Source: Gilliamella sp. ESL0441 (GTDB lineage Bacteria > Pseudomonadota > Gammaproteobacteria > Enterobacterales > Orbaceae). Taken from it: a DNA stretch of 64,000 bases. Positions 17,363-25,450 of the stretch are shown here, in pieces. The first letter of the stretch is position 1, and each line of letters starts with the position of its first letter. Both the position numbers and the translations under genes were made by a program. A model generated the notes under the pieces. That model saw only the letters and a list, made by a program, of their open reading frames with translations, searched no databases and was not told the DNA's origin. The stretch is taken from the NCBI RefSeq assembly GCF_019469185.1, contig NZ_CP048264.1, positions 1,612,001 to 1,676,000 of the forward strand, given 5' to 3'.

Positions 17363-18268
17363 ATGAATATTCGTGATTTGAAATTATTTTTACATTTATG
17401 TGAAACGTGCCATTTTGGTATGACAGCTAATGCTATGCATGTTAGCCCATCGACTTTATCACGACAAATTCAACGATTAGAAGAATATTTTGGTCATCCG
17501 CTTTTTATACGTGATAATCGGCAAGTTCAAATCACTCAAATGGGTGAAAAAGTTAAACGTTTTGCTCAACAAGTTATTAATCAACATCAACAGTTGATGC
17601 AAGAATTAGAACTATCAAATCAACAGCTCGTTGGTGAATTAAGACTCTTTTGTTCTGTAACGGCAGCTTATAGTCATTTACCAGAAATACTCGATCAGTT
17701 TCGAATACACTATCCTTTAATTGAAATTAAACTATCCACTGGCGATGCGGCTGATGCAGTAACAAAAATTCAATTAAATGACGCTGATGTTGCTATAGCA
17801 GGAAAACCAAAGCAACTTCCATCAGGAATTGAATTTTTAAAATTCGGTGAAATTGAAATGGTCTTGCTTATTCCAAAACTGAATAGTTCATTCAGCGATA
17901 AACTTCACCAAAAAATTCCGGATTGGGATAATATTCCTTTCATTTTACCGGATCATGGACCAAGCAGACAACGAATAGATTTATGGTTCAAACAACAAAA
18001 AATTACCAGCCCCAAAATTTATGCAACGGTTGCCGGACATGAAGCCATTGTCTCGATGGTTGCATTAGGCTGTGGTGTTGCATTATTACCTAAAGTTGTG
18101 ATGGAAAACAGCCCTGAAAGAATAAGAGAACGCATTACAGAATGGTCAACCAACTTAATGCAACCTTTTGACATCGGAATTTGTGTCCAAAAAAGACGGT
18201 TATCCGAAAAAATAATCGCCGCATTTTGGAACGTATCGAGTTTGAGTCATACAAAAAATAAATTATAA
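17363..18268 (+). CDS. ilvY: IlvY, LysR-type regulator
   Basis: 301 residues that align along their length with E. coli IlvY (297). The N-terminal winged helix contains HVSPSTLSRQIQRLEEYFG. The effector domain contains FCSVTAAYSHLPEILDQFR and VAGHEAIVSMVALGCGVALLPKVV, both IlvY-diagnostic. In E. coli IlvY activates the adjacent divergent ilvC in response to acetolactate or acetohydroxybutyrate. Here the divergent neighbour is prfC and ilvC is not in the window, so IlvY either acts in trans or has changed target. Confidence 0.9.
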   Translation: MNIRDLKLFLHLCETCHFGMTANAMHVSPSTLSRQIQRLEEYFGHPLFIRDNRQVQITQMGEKVKRFAQQVINQHQQLMQELELSNQQLVGELRLFCSVTAAYSHLPEILDQFRIHYPLIEIKLSTGDAADAVTKIQLNDADVAIAGKPKQLPSGIEFLKFGEIEMVLLIPKLNSSFSDKLHQKIPDWDNIPFILPDHGPSRQRIDLWFKQQKITSPKIYATVAGHEAIVSMVALGCGVALLPKVVMENSPERIRERITEWSTNLMQPFDIGICVQKRRLSEKIIAAFWNVSSLSHTKNKL

Positions 18269-18372
18269 TAAGTATTAGCAATTAACAAACCAAGATTAAT
18301 TGGATTAATTTTGTTTTTCAAAATAGATCAAATTACCTCTCTACTCTTGATGATCAAAAAGGAATATTTGCA

Positions 18373-20460
18373 ATGAAATTGAGGAAAATTAAAGTTAAAA
18401 CTTTGTCATTGATTATTTTGTTCACAACAATATCGGTTCCTATTGCGTTTCATGTCCATGCTGATAATCAAACAATACCCGCATCTACCGACAATCGATC
18501 AATTAAAGCACCAGATTGGTTAAAAGTTGAAGATACTGTTTATTATGATGGTGAAAGTGATGATTTAGTGACTGCTGGTTTAGGTTTTACCATTTTATCA
18601 TCATCTATTTTTAAGCCTAACTTCAGTGATCCATCCAAACCAACGTCACAAGAGCTTCGACAGGCTAAACTTAATCGTTTTATTGATATCAAAACTGGGG
18701 AAGGAGTATTATTTGGTTTTAACCGCCAAGAATTAAGCCCACTGTTTGATGGGAAAATTCCCGGTTTTGAAGTTTTGGCAACTTTGCAATTAAAAGAAGA
18801 AAAAGTAGGAATGTTATTACAAATTCCACTTGATTTTGATAAAAACAATCCTTGCATTATTGCTATACCATCTGTTGATAGCGATGGTCTATATAATTCG
18901 AAAGATTTACAAATACGTGGTCTATGGGGACTAAAACATAATTGTGCTGTAGTTTATAATGACAAAGGTTTGGGTAATGGTATTTATGATATTGAGAATA
19001 ATCGGGGATATGCCATAAACGGACAAACTCAATCGACAGATTTACTCTTCGAACCAAAATTTCATAATCGTGATAAATTTATTGAAAAATATCCAAATCG
19101 TTTTGCAATTAAACAACTGCATTCAAGGTTGAATTCAGAAGAGAGATGGGGAGAATTTGTATTAAAATCGATAGATTTTGCATTCTATGCCCTTAACACC
19201 CAGTTTCCATCTAATTCAGATTTTACTTTTAACAAAGATAACACATTAGTATTAGTTTATGGCGCTAGTGATGGCGCTGGAGCGGCTTTAAAAGCGGGAG
19301 AATTAGACAAAGAACACATCATAAAAGGGATTGTTGCTGTTAATCCTCAAATCCAGCCAAATGCTGAAAGTAACTCTGTTTCAATACAATTCAACAAAAA
19401 TAAACCTCAAAAAATAGCTTTTAAATCAATCGCAGAATATAGCACTTTTGCCTCGTTATATATTCCTTGTGCGTTACCAGCTATTGTTCTCAATAATGCA
19501 AAAAGTTACATACCATTGGCGGATAAATATTTATTTTCCCAAAATCGTTGTGATGAACTTAAAAAAGCAAATTATTTAACAGAAGGAACCCCTCAAGAAG
19601 CACTTAACAAACTGCGTGAATGGGAGTGGACTGCCGATATGGATATCCAACTTCCTTATTTTTATTATAAAGAAACTATTGGCTTACCCTATCAATATAT
19701 TAGCGCTTATGGACATTATGAATTGACCGAAAGAATGTGTGGCTATTCAGTCGCGAGTACTCAACAAGCACCTATATTTTACCAAGGTAAAGTCGCACCA
19801 TTAACGGAAGTGACTTTTGAACAAATGTGGAGTTTCGCTAATGGACACTTGCCGTTATGGATTGGAGACGACTCAACAATAATTGCACTAGTTAATAATG
19901 AAGATGTTCATTCTCCAAGAAGGGACTTCTTTTCAAGTTCAGATAATGATAAAGCAATCAACTATAATGCTAAAGGTGCGATTTGTTTATATCAAAAATT
20001 AACCGATCCTCGTGTTAAATTTGGTATGAGTCAAGTTACAGCTACAGGCAATTTAAATGGAATTAAAACAATTATTGTTCACGGTCGAAACAATGTTAAA
20101 CAACTCCCAAACTATACTTCCCGTGCTTATGTCGCATTAAACAGTCTGGTTGAAGGACAATCATCGCAACTTCGTTATATAGAAGTTGAAAATACGAGTT
20201 ATTTAGATGGTGGTTATCCTTTTGATAATGTAATGATACCGATTGACTATTATGGTGAAGATGCGATGCAGATGCTATGGAATCATTTGACTAAAGACAC
20301 TAAGTTACCTGATAGCCAACTTGTTCGTGCAAAATCCCGAGGCGGTAAAATAGGCTTTGCACCTGCATTAAACAAAAATACGATCGTACCAATATCACCA
20401 TCCCCTGCTAATCAAGATAAGATAACAGTGTTAAATGGTAAGATCAATTTACCCCAATAA
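18373..20460 (+). CDS. Secreted 3-hydroxybutyrate-oligomer-hydrolase-like alpha/beta hydrolase
   Basis: 695 residues with a signal peptide (about 1-30, ending FHVHA). The pattern GxSDDLVTAGLG near 60, PSVDSDGLY and KGLGNGIYD, and the nucleophile region YGASDGAGAALKAGELD (S299) match the D-(-)-3-hydroxybutyrate oligomer hydrolase family (3HBOH), where the usual motif is SNGG. It should hydrolyse short hydroxyalkanoate oligomers or related esters outside the inner membrane. No PHA synthase or depolymerase gene is nearby. S-D-G in place of S-N-G may alter specificity. It is monocistronic, followed by a clear hairpin. Confidence 0.8.
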   Translation: MKLRKIKVKTLSLIILFTTISVPIAFHVHADNQTIPASTDNRSIKAPDWLKVEDTVYYDGESDDLVTAGLGFTILSSSIFKPNFSDPSKPTSQELRQAKLNRFIDIKTGEGVLFGFNRQELSPLFDGKIPGFEVLATLQLKEEKVGMLLQIPLDFDKNNPCIIAIPSVDSDGLYNSKDLQIRGLWGLKHNCAVVYNDKGLGNGIYDIENNRGYAINGQTQSTDLLFEPKFHNRDKFIEKYPNRFAIKQLHSRLNSEERWGEFVLKSIDFAFYALNTQFPSNSDFTFNKDNTLVLVYGASDGAGAALKAGELDKEHIIKGIVAVNPQIQPNAESNSVSIQFNKNKPQKIAFKSIAEYSTFASLYIPCALPAIVLNNAKSYIPLADKYLFSQNRCDELKKANYLTEGTPQEALNKLREWEWTADMDIQLPYFYYKETIGLPYQYISAYGHYELTERMCGYSVASTQQAPIFYQGKVAPLTEVTFEQMWSFANGHLPLWIGDDSTIIALVNNEDVHSPRRDFFSSSDNDKAINYNAKGAICLYQKLTDPRVKFGMSQVTATGNLNGIKTIIVHGRNNVKQLPNYTSRAYVALNSLVEGQSSQLRYIEVENTSYLDGGYPFDNVMIPIDYYGEDAMQMLWNHLTKDTKLPDSQLVRAKSRGGKIGFAPALNKNTIVPISPSPANQDKITVLNGKINLPQ

Positions 20461-20486
20461 TTATCCTACCCCATCAATTGAAATAC

Positions 20487-20520
20487 ATCTTCAATAATCT
20501 AATATAAAATTATTGAAGAT
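20487..20520. terminator. Bidirectional hairpin between the 3HBOH-like gene and acpH
   Basis: ATCTTCAATAAT and ATTATTGAAGAT form a perfect 12-bp stem with a 10-nt loop, between converging stop codons. No strong T tract follows in either direction, but position and symmetry suggest shared termination. Confidence 0.6.
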
Positions 20521-20523
20521 GGG

Positions 20524-21093
20524 CTAGTTAAAATTTCGACACATTTTAGGATACAAAATAAAAAACAGCGCTTCGAATTCTTTGTAGTGCTGCTTAATAT
20601 CATAAATAGTCTCTTTTAATAACCATAGCTTTGGTCGTCGGGTGGCCATACCATTAAGCACTTTTCCAACAAACTCAAGATTTGCGTAATTTTCTAACCA
20701 TTTTCCATGCCACATAGACTGCATAAAATGCTGATAATTATTAGGATATAGATGAATAAAGGGCTGAATTTGTTGTCTGGTGTATTGGTCAAATTCAGAC
20801 ACTGATTGACCCATGCCATAATCAGTCCAATGTTTAGATAAAAAATGATCCCATACAATATCAAGTGCAATCGGTGCGACACGTTGATGCGGTTTGATAA
20901 AGTGTGTTTTGGCTCGTTTCACTTCTGTTAAACCATCGACCATGCTATCAATTTTACGATGTAACATAATACCGTCGGCTATCGTCTTCGGATAAACGAG
21001 ATAAGGATCCCCTTTAACAAAATCAGCCACACTATTGCCAATTAAGGAGCTATTAGCTAAAGTGGCAAGATGTAAATGAGCCAGAATGTTCAT
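20524..21093 (-). CDS. acpH: AcpH, acyl-carrier-protein phosphodiesterase
   Basis: 189 residues (E. coli 193). It hydrolyses 4'-phosphopantetheine from holo-ACP. It belongs to the HD-like family and opens MNILAHLHLATLANSSLIGN. ADFVKGD, LHRKID, and RVAPIALDIVWDHFLSKHW carry the metal-binding His/Asp residues. FVGKVLNGMATRRPKLWLL is also typical. It lies 15 bp downstream of the siderophore-interacting protein gene and probably shares its transcript. Confidence 0.94.
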   Translation of the reverse strand: MNILAHLHLATLANSSLIGNSVADFVKGDPYLVYPKTIADGIMLHRKIDSMVDGLTEVKRAKTHFIKPHQRVAPIALDIVWDHFLSKHWTDYGMGQSVSEFDQYTRQQIQPFIHLYPNNYQHFMQSMWHGKWLENYANLEFVGKVLNGMATRRPKLWLLKETIYDIKQHYKEFEALFFILYPKMCRNFN

Positions 21094-21108
21094 CTTAATT
21101 ACGCGTTA

Positions 21109-21897
21109 CTATTCACGATGTTTAAACTCCTCTTCAGCAAAACCTTGTCGCCAATAACTAATAATATGAAATGCATCGGGGGTTAAATGAGGATAATGAT
21201 CTTTAAGCGCATGTCGAATTTGCTGGGCTAAATCCCGTTCCATTCCACCCCAAATAAGTAAATTATCACTATGGAAAATATTCGCTTTTTTTATTGTTTC
21301 AACAAGTTGATTTGGCTGATTAACATCTTGTATCAGCCAGTTAACATGTGTATTTAGACTATTTGGTAAAGCCATAATATCTGTTGGGTGATTAACTTCG
21401 ATAAACGCTTGAACATTAACATTGTTAGGTAGGTGTTCTAGGGTATAACAAATAGCTGGCACAGCTGTTATATCACCAATCAACATCAAATTTTGCTGAT
21501 TAAACATGAGTTTTGCCGCTGTGCCAACTAAACCTATCTGATCATTGACTTTAGCCTGCTGAGCCCAAACCGAAGCTAATCCCTCTTGATGAATGGCAAA
21601 ATCAATCGTTAATTGCTGTGCCGTTTCATCATAATGACGAATACTATAACTTCGAGCCAATTGACGAATCTTGTCATTTATCAGAATTTTATTATTGTCG
21701 TCTAATTGTGGAAAAATTATCGTTCCCGTTGAAGGATCAGCAAACAATAATTTTAAATGAGGACAAATCCATAAAGGATTAACCGTCAGCTGTTTATCAC
21801 AACTAAAGTTAATTCGAATAAAACTATGCGATAACCTTTCAATTCTCAATACTGTTAAAAGTGCGTTAACAATAGATGTTTGTTTTTTTCCTGTCAT
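21109..21897 (-). CDS. Siderophore-interacting FAD-binding ferric reductase (YqjH/ViuB family)
   Basis: 262 residues. An N-terminal FAD-binding barrel carries RSYSIRHYD (82-90), the RxYSxR flavin motif. The C-terminal NAD(P)H-binding domain has GDITAVPAI and a terminal ISYWRQGFAEEEFK that matches the family tail YWR.G. These cytoplasmic enzymes reduce imported ferric siderophores to release iron. No siderophore synthesis or uptake gene is in the window, so the natural substrate is unknown. It is the first gene of a two-gene unit with acpH. Confidence 0.85.
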   Translation of the reverse strand: MTGKKQTSIVNALLTVLRIERLSHSFIRINFSCDKQLTVNPLWICPHLKLLFADPSTGTIIFPQLDDNNKILINDKIRQLARSYSIRHYDETAQQLTIDFAIHQEGLASVWAQQAKVNDQIGLVGTAAKLMFNQQNLMLIGDITAVPAICYTLEHLPNNVNVQAFIEVNHPTDIMALPNSLNTHVNWLIQDVNQPNQLVETIKKANIFHSDNLLIWGGMERDLAQQIRHALKDHYPHLTPDAFHIISYWRQGFAEEEFKHRE

Positions 21898-22042
21898 TAT
21901 GGCTAACCTAATATTTCATTTTTAACTATCATACAGCAAAACTTAAATTTTTAGGGTATCTTTTCAATTATTGCTCAGAAACACAGACAAACACACTCCA
22001 CACAATTAGGCGGAATGTGATAACAGATGATGACAGTTTAAA

Positions 22043-22705
22043 TTAATAAGTCAGTGAACCAAACGCATTACGCCAATCTTGTTCAAATTTTACTATCGCT
22101 GCATCTACAGCTGGATCGGAGATAAATAGTTCAGCTACATCCACCGGTAAGGTAATAGATTCACATCCGGCTAACAAACAATCTAATGCTTGCCTAGGTG
22201 TGCGAAAACTTGCCGCCAATACCATGGTTTGAGGACAATGTAACGCTAACAGTTTTTGTAATTCTTGCACGGTATCTTTACTGTTGCCGCCTTGGGCATC
22301 AATTCGATTGACATAAGGCGCAATATATTTAGCCCCGGCTAGCGCACCTAATAATCCCTGCCCTGCGCCATAAACAGCAGTACCTAAAGTAGGGATTCCT
22401 TGTTGTGTTAAAGCTCTAATCGCTTTCAGTCCTTCTGCATTAACAGGAATCTTAGTAACAATATTGGGTACGACACTTCTGAGTTGTTCTGCCTCTTTTA
22501 TCATGGATGATGCATCGCTTGAAAGTACCTGTGCAAACAGTAATTTATCGGCGCCTAATAAATCATGCAGTGTCGATAATAAGGTAAAGAGTGATTGACC
22601 GGATTTTGCCACAATGCTTGGATTGGTTGTGACGCCTTTAATCGGTAAAATGGGGGCTAGACGTTTAATGGCTTCAATATCGGCGGTATCTAAATATAAT
22701 TCCAT
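22043..22705 (-). CDS. fsa: Fructose-6-phosphate aldolase (FSA / TalC family)
   Basis: 220 residues from the ATG at 22705, preceded by AGGAG at 6 bp. An upstream in-frame ATG at 22741 adds 12 unconserved residues. The Schiff-base lysine is K85 in [10 protein letters not shown], in register with E. coli FsaA (also 220 aa). [26 protein letters not shown] and [12 protein letters not shown] are FSA signatures. It cleaves fructose 6-phosphate, or condenses dihydroxyacetone or hydroxyacetone with aldehydes. A consensus CRP site lies about 126 bp upstream. Confidence 0.95.
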   Translation of the reverse strand: MELYLDTADIEAIKRLAPILPIKGVTTNPSIVAKSGQSLFTLLSTLHDLLGADKLLFAQVLSSDASSMIKEAEQLRSVVPNIVTKIPVNAEGLKAIRALTQQGIPTLGTAVYGAGQGLLGALAGAKYIAPYVNRIDAQGGNSKDTVQELQKLLALHCPQTMVLAASFRTPRQALDCLLAGCESITLPVDVAELFISDPAVDAAIVKFEQDWRNAFGSLTY

Positions 22706-22830
22706 GGTTAACTCCTGCTGAATGTTCAAATCATTAATCACTGTATTGGTACCATACTAAGTAATCTGTAACCGATAGCCTAGATGACAATCCTGCGATT
22801 TACTGGATATTTGTACGCTTGATAAGAAAA

Positions 22831-22846
22831 TGTGAGTGAGATCACA
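22831..22846. promoter_or_regulatory. CRP-cAMP binding site between fsa and the AraC-type regulator
   Basis: TGTGAGTGAGATCACA matches TGTGA-N6-TCACA exactly. It lies in the shared 280-bp divergent region, so it may control fsa, the AraC-type regulator or both. Confidence 0.8.
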
Positions 22847-22984
22847 CTAAAAACATTTTAAGAATAACCTATTGATAAAATTAACGATTTACTTGATACT
22901 TTAAAATACTATTTGGCAGTATATAATCATGATTACGATACAAAACTAGATTTATCTACGATATTATTTTATGAAGATAGCGAT

Positions 22985-23869
22985 ATGGCGATAACGATCA
23001 ATGAAGTGTTAGCAAAATGCCTTAATCATCAACAAACGAATCAGATTTATTTTGCTAATTATGCTCAATCAGCACCACTACTTGCTGATCAAGTCAGTTT
23101 ACCCAGAATAGAAATCATGATAGAGGGAAAACAATCCATACAATGGGCAGACTATCAGGGAAACATTATTGAAAAAACGTTATTTCCTAGCGATCTTTTA
23201 TATATCACAGCACAAAGTTGGAGCAAACCCGCTTATACAACCCCCTTCACCACATTAAGCATCCTGTATGATAAACAACAAATTAGCATGACTATCAACC
23301 AGTGGGACGGTCAAGCACTGACATCTTATGATCAAATTAATGTGCCTAGGCGAGGAGCACGTATTGGGGCGTTTATCATTCAAGCGCTAGCTGAACTAAC
23401 TTGGCAGCATCAGCCTTGCGAGCATGCTCCTACCGCTTATCATCTTATTCAAAGCTTATTAAGTCATACCTTCGACTTACTGAATGTTGATGTCGAAACC
23501 TCAAGCAAAACAGCTAGCTTATTTGAGGCAATTCGGCAATATATTGATAGCCATTTTCGTGACGATATCACCCGAGATTTTCTCGCTAAAATGTTCTATA
23601 TTTCACCCAATTATCTATCTCACCTATTCCAGCGAGAAGGTAAAATAGGTTTGAATGAATATCTTACCCATGTACGTCTGGAATATGCAAAAACTCGCCT
23701 TAGAGACTATGATTTAAATATCAAAGATATTGCCTTAGCATCAGGTTTCAAAGATAGTCACTATTTTTGTCGAATCTTCAGAAAAAAAACTGAACGTACC
23801 CCTACCGAATACCGTCGCCAATATCATAGTAAATTATTACCGATGACGGATAACAACAAAACTAGTTAA
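22985..23869 (+). CDS. AraC/XylS-family transcriptional regulator
   Basis: About 294 residues from the ATG at 22985. A TTG at 22913 extends the frame by 24 residues, and neither has a strong Shine-Dalgarno. The N-terminal half is a cupin-like sensor (IEIMIEGKQSIQW, SDLLYITAQSW). The C-terminal double helix-turn-helix has LAKMFYISPNYLSHLFQREG and IALASGFKDSHYFCRIFRKKT, the AraC signature. The ligand is unknown. It is divergent from fsa with a CRP site between, so a sugar-type signal and local control of fsa are plausible but unproved. Confidence 0.85.
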   Translation: MAITINEVLAKCLNHQQTNQIYFANYAQSAPLLADQVSLPRIEIMIEGKQSIQWADYQGNIIEKTLFPSDLLYITAQSWSKPAYTTPFTTLSILYDKQQISMTINQWDGQALTSYDQINVPRRGARIGAFIIQALAELTWQHQPCEHAPTAYHLIQSLLSHTFDLLNVDVETSSKTASLFEAIRQYIDSHFRDDITRDFLAKMFYISPNYLSHLFQREGKIGLNEYLTHVRLEYAKTRLRDYDLNIKDIALASGFKDSHYFCRIFRKKTERTPTEYRRQYHSKLLPMTDNNKTS

Positions 23870-23893
23870 CTAAATTAAATGGTTGTAAAAAGT

Positions 23894-23924
23894 AATTTCA
23901 TTTGATATGGTTTCAAATGAAATT
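23894..23924. promoter_or_regulatory. 31-bp inverted repeat before marR-ybhGFSR, candidate MarR operator
   Basis: AATTTCATTTGA and TCAAATGAAATT are perfect 12-bp arms around a 7-bp spacer (TATGGTT), 20 bp upstream of the marR start. No T tract follows, so an operator is likelier than a terminator for the upstream AraC-type gene. The size suits a dimeric winged-helix repressor. Confidence 0.65.
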
Positions 23925-23943
23925 ATCTAAATAAGGTGATGTG

Positions 23944-24438
23944 ATGGCAATCCCGATAGCAACCGTTGAAAAACTGATTGAAAAATTTAAAGCTCGTGGA
24001 CTCTCTTCAAACTATGACGAGATTTTTTTAAGTCGCTTATTGCAATTTAGTACCGAAGCACTATTAGAAAATTTGAATCAAACTTACCGACATTATGAAT
24101 TAGATGATAAATTATTTGCGGTTTTATTAGTGATTAACGCCTTTCACCCTGAAGGGGTAAAACCATCGCAAATCAGCGAATTAGCCAATTTTACTCGCGT
24201 ACAAATTACACGTTTTGTTGATACACTGGTGGGAAATGACTTAGTCGCCCGCCAAGCTGATCCGCATGACCGCCGCTCACATTGTTTAATTTTAACCAAA
24301 AAAGGCATCCATTTTTTTCAACATGAACTACCACCCATGGAAAAAAAAGTGGTTCAAGCTTGGCAAGTTATTACCCAAGAAGAACGTCAACAGTTACGCA
24401 CAATCTTATCTAAACTTTTAAAACATCTTGCCGAGTAA
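23944..24438 (+). CDS. MarR-family regulator of the ybhGFSR efflux operon
   Basis: 164 residues from the ATG at 23944, with AAGG about 8 bp upstream; the GTG at 23941 is also in frame. The winged helix contains KPSQISELANFTRVQITRFVDTLVGNDLV and the wing DPHDRRSHCLILTKKG, close to the MprA/EmrR pattern. It lies 5 bp before ybhG. In E. coli ybhGFSR is headed by the TetR-type CecR; here a MarR protein takes that place. It probably represses its own operon through the inverted repeat upstream. Confidence 0.88.
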   Translation: MAIPIATVEKLIEKFKARGLSSNYDEIFLSRLLQFSTEALLENLNQTYRHYELDDKLFAVLLVINAFHPEGVKPSQISELANFTRVQITRFVDTLVGNDLVARQADPHDRRSHCLILTKKGIHFFQHELPPMEKKVVQAWQVITQEERQQLRTILSKLLKHLAE

Positions 24439-24443
24439 ACTAA

Positions 24444-25445
24444 ATGAGAATATCCATGAAACAAAAAGGGCTTATCGCCCTGTTAATATTAATCATTATT
24501 GCAGTAATTTGGGCAATTTGGTTCATGTATAAAAGTCCTTCATCGCTGATTTTATATGGTAATGTAGATATCCGAACAGTAAACAGTAGCTTTCGTGTAT
24601 CAGGACGCTTAATACAATTAAATCACGAAGAAGGAGATTCGATTAAACAAGGTGATCTATTAGCTAAACTGGATGCAAAACCTTATCAAATCGCTTTAAA
24701 TAGAGCGAAAGCAAATTTAATGGTAAAGCAGGCGCAACTTGATTTAATGATAACCGGATATCGTAAAGAAGAAGTTGCCCAAGCAGCAGCACAAGTTTTA
24801 CAGTACCAAGCGAGTTATGATTATGCTGAAAATAACTACCAACGCATGGTCAAATTGATGAAATCATCATCCATATCTAAAGATCAACTTGAAAACAGCT
24901 TAACTTTGCGTAATCAAGCTAACGCTAATTTACAAACAGCAAAGCAAAAACTTGATCAACTTACTAATGGTTACCGAAAAGAAGAAATTGAAGCTGCACA
25001 AGCCACCGTGCAAGCGGCTAAAGCCGAGTTAGACCAAGCGGAACTTAATTTATCGGATACCGAACTTTATGCACCAACCGACGGCACCATTTTAACTCGA
25101 GCAGTAGAATCTGGCACAATGTTAACTGCAGGAACCCCGATTTATGCTATATCTATAGATAGACCTGTCTGGATACGTGCTTATATTGACGAGGTCAATT
25201 TACATCAAGCCATTCCGGGTAGAACTGTCTATATTTATACCGATTCACAGCCAGATAAACCTTATATTGGACAGATTGGTTTTGTATCGCCTACGGCCGA
25301 ATTTACACCTAAAACCGTCGAAACCCCTGTATTACGTACAGATTTAGTTTACCGCTTACGTATTCAAATACGTCAAACTGGTGACGGTCAAGCGAATGAT
25401 ATGTTGCGCCAAGGCATGCCGGTAACGATTAAATTTGCAGAATAA
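24444..25445 (+). CDS. ybhG: YbhG, HlyD-type periplasmic adaptor of the YbhGFSR exporter
   Basis: 333 residues (E. coli 331). An N-terminal anchor helix (about 8-28) is followed by LILYGNVDIRTVNSSFRVSGR, the YbhG signature. A biotinyl-lipoyl half-motif, two long coiled-coil helices (about 75-200, with the repeated GYRKEE) and a beta-barrel domain (FVSPTAEFTPKTVETP) follow. It should link the inner-membrane ABC transporter to an outer-membrane channel such as TolC. ATG 24456 is an alternative start. It belongs to a tight five-gene operon. Confidence 0.93.
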   Translation: MRISMKQKGLIALLILIIIAVIWAIWFMYKSPSSLILYGNVDIRTVNSSFRVSGRLIQLNHEEGDSIKQGDLLAKLDAKPYQIALNRAKANLMVKQAQLDLMITGYRKEEVAQAAAQVLQYQASYDYAENNYQRMVKLMKSSSISKDQLENSLTLRNQANANLQTAKQKLDQLTNGYRKEEIEAAQATVQAAKAELDQAELNLSDTELYAPTDGTILTRAVESGTMLTAGTPIYAISIDRPVWIRAYIDEVNLHQAIPGRTVYIYTDSQPDKPYIGQIGFVSPTAEFTPKTVETPVLRTDLVYRLRIQIRQTGDGQANDMLRQGMPVTIKFAE

Positions 25446-25450
25446 TCGCT

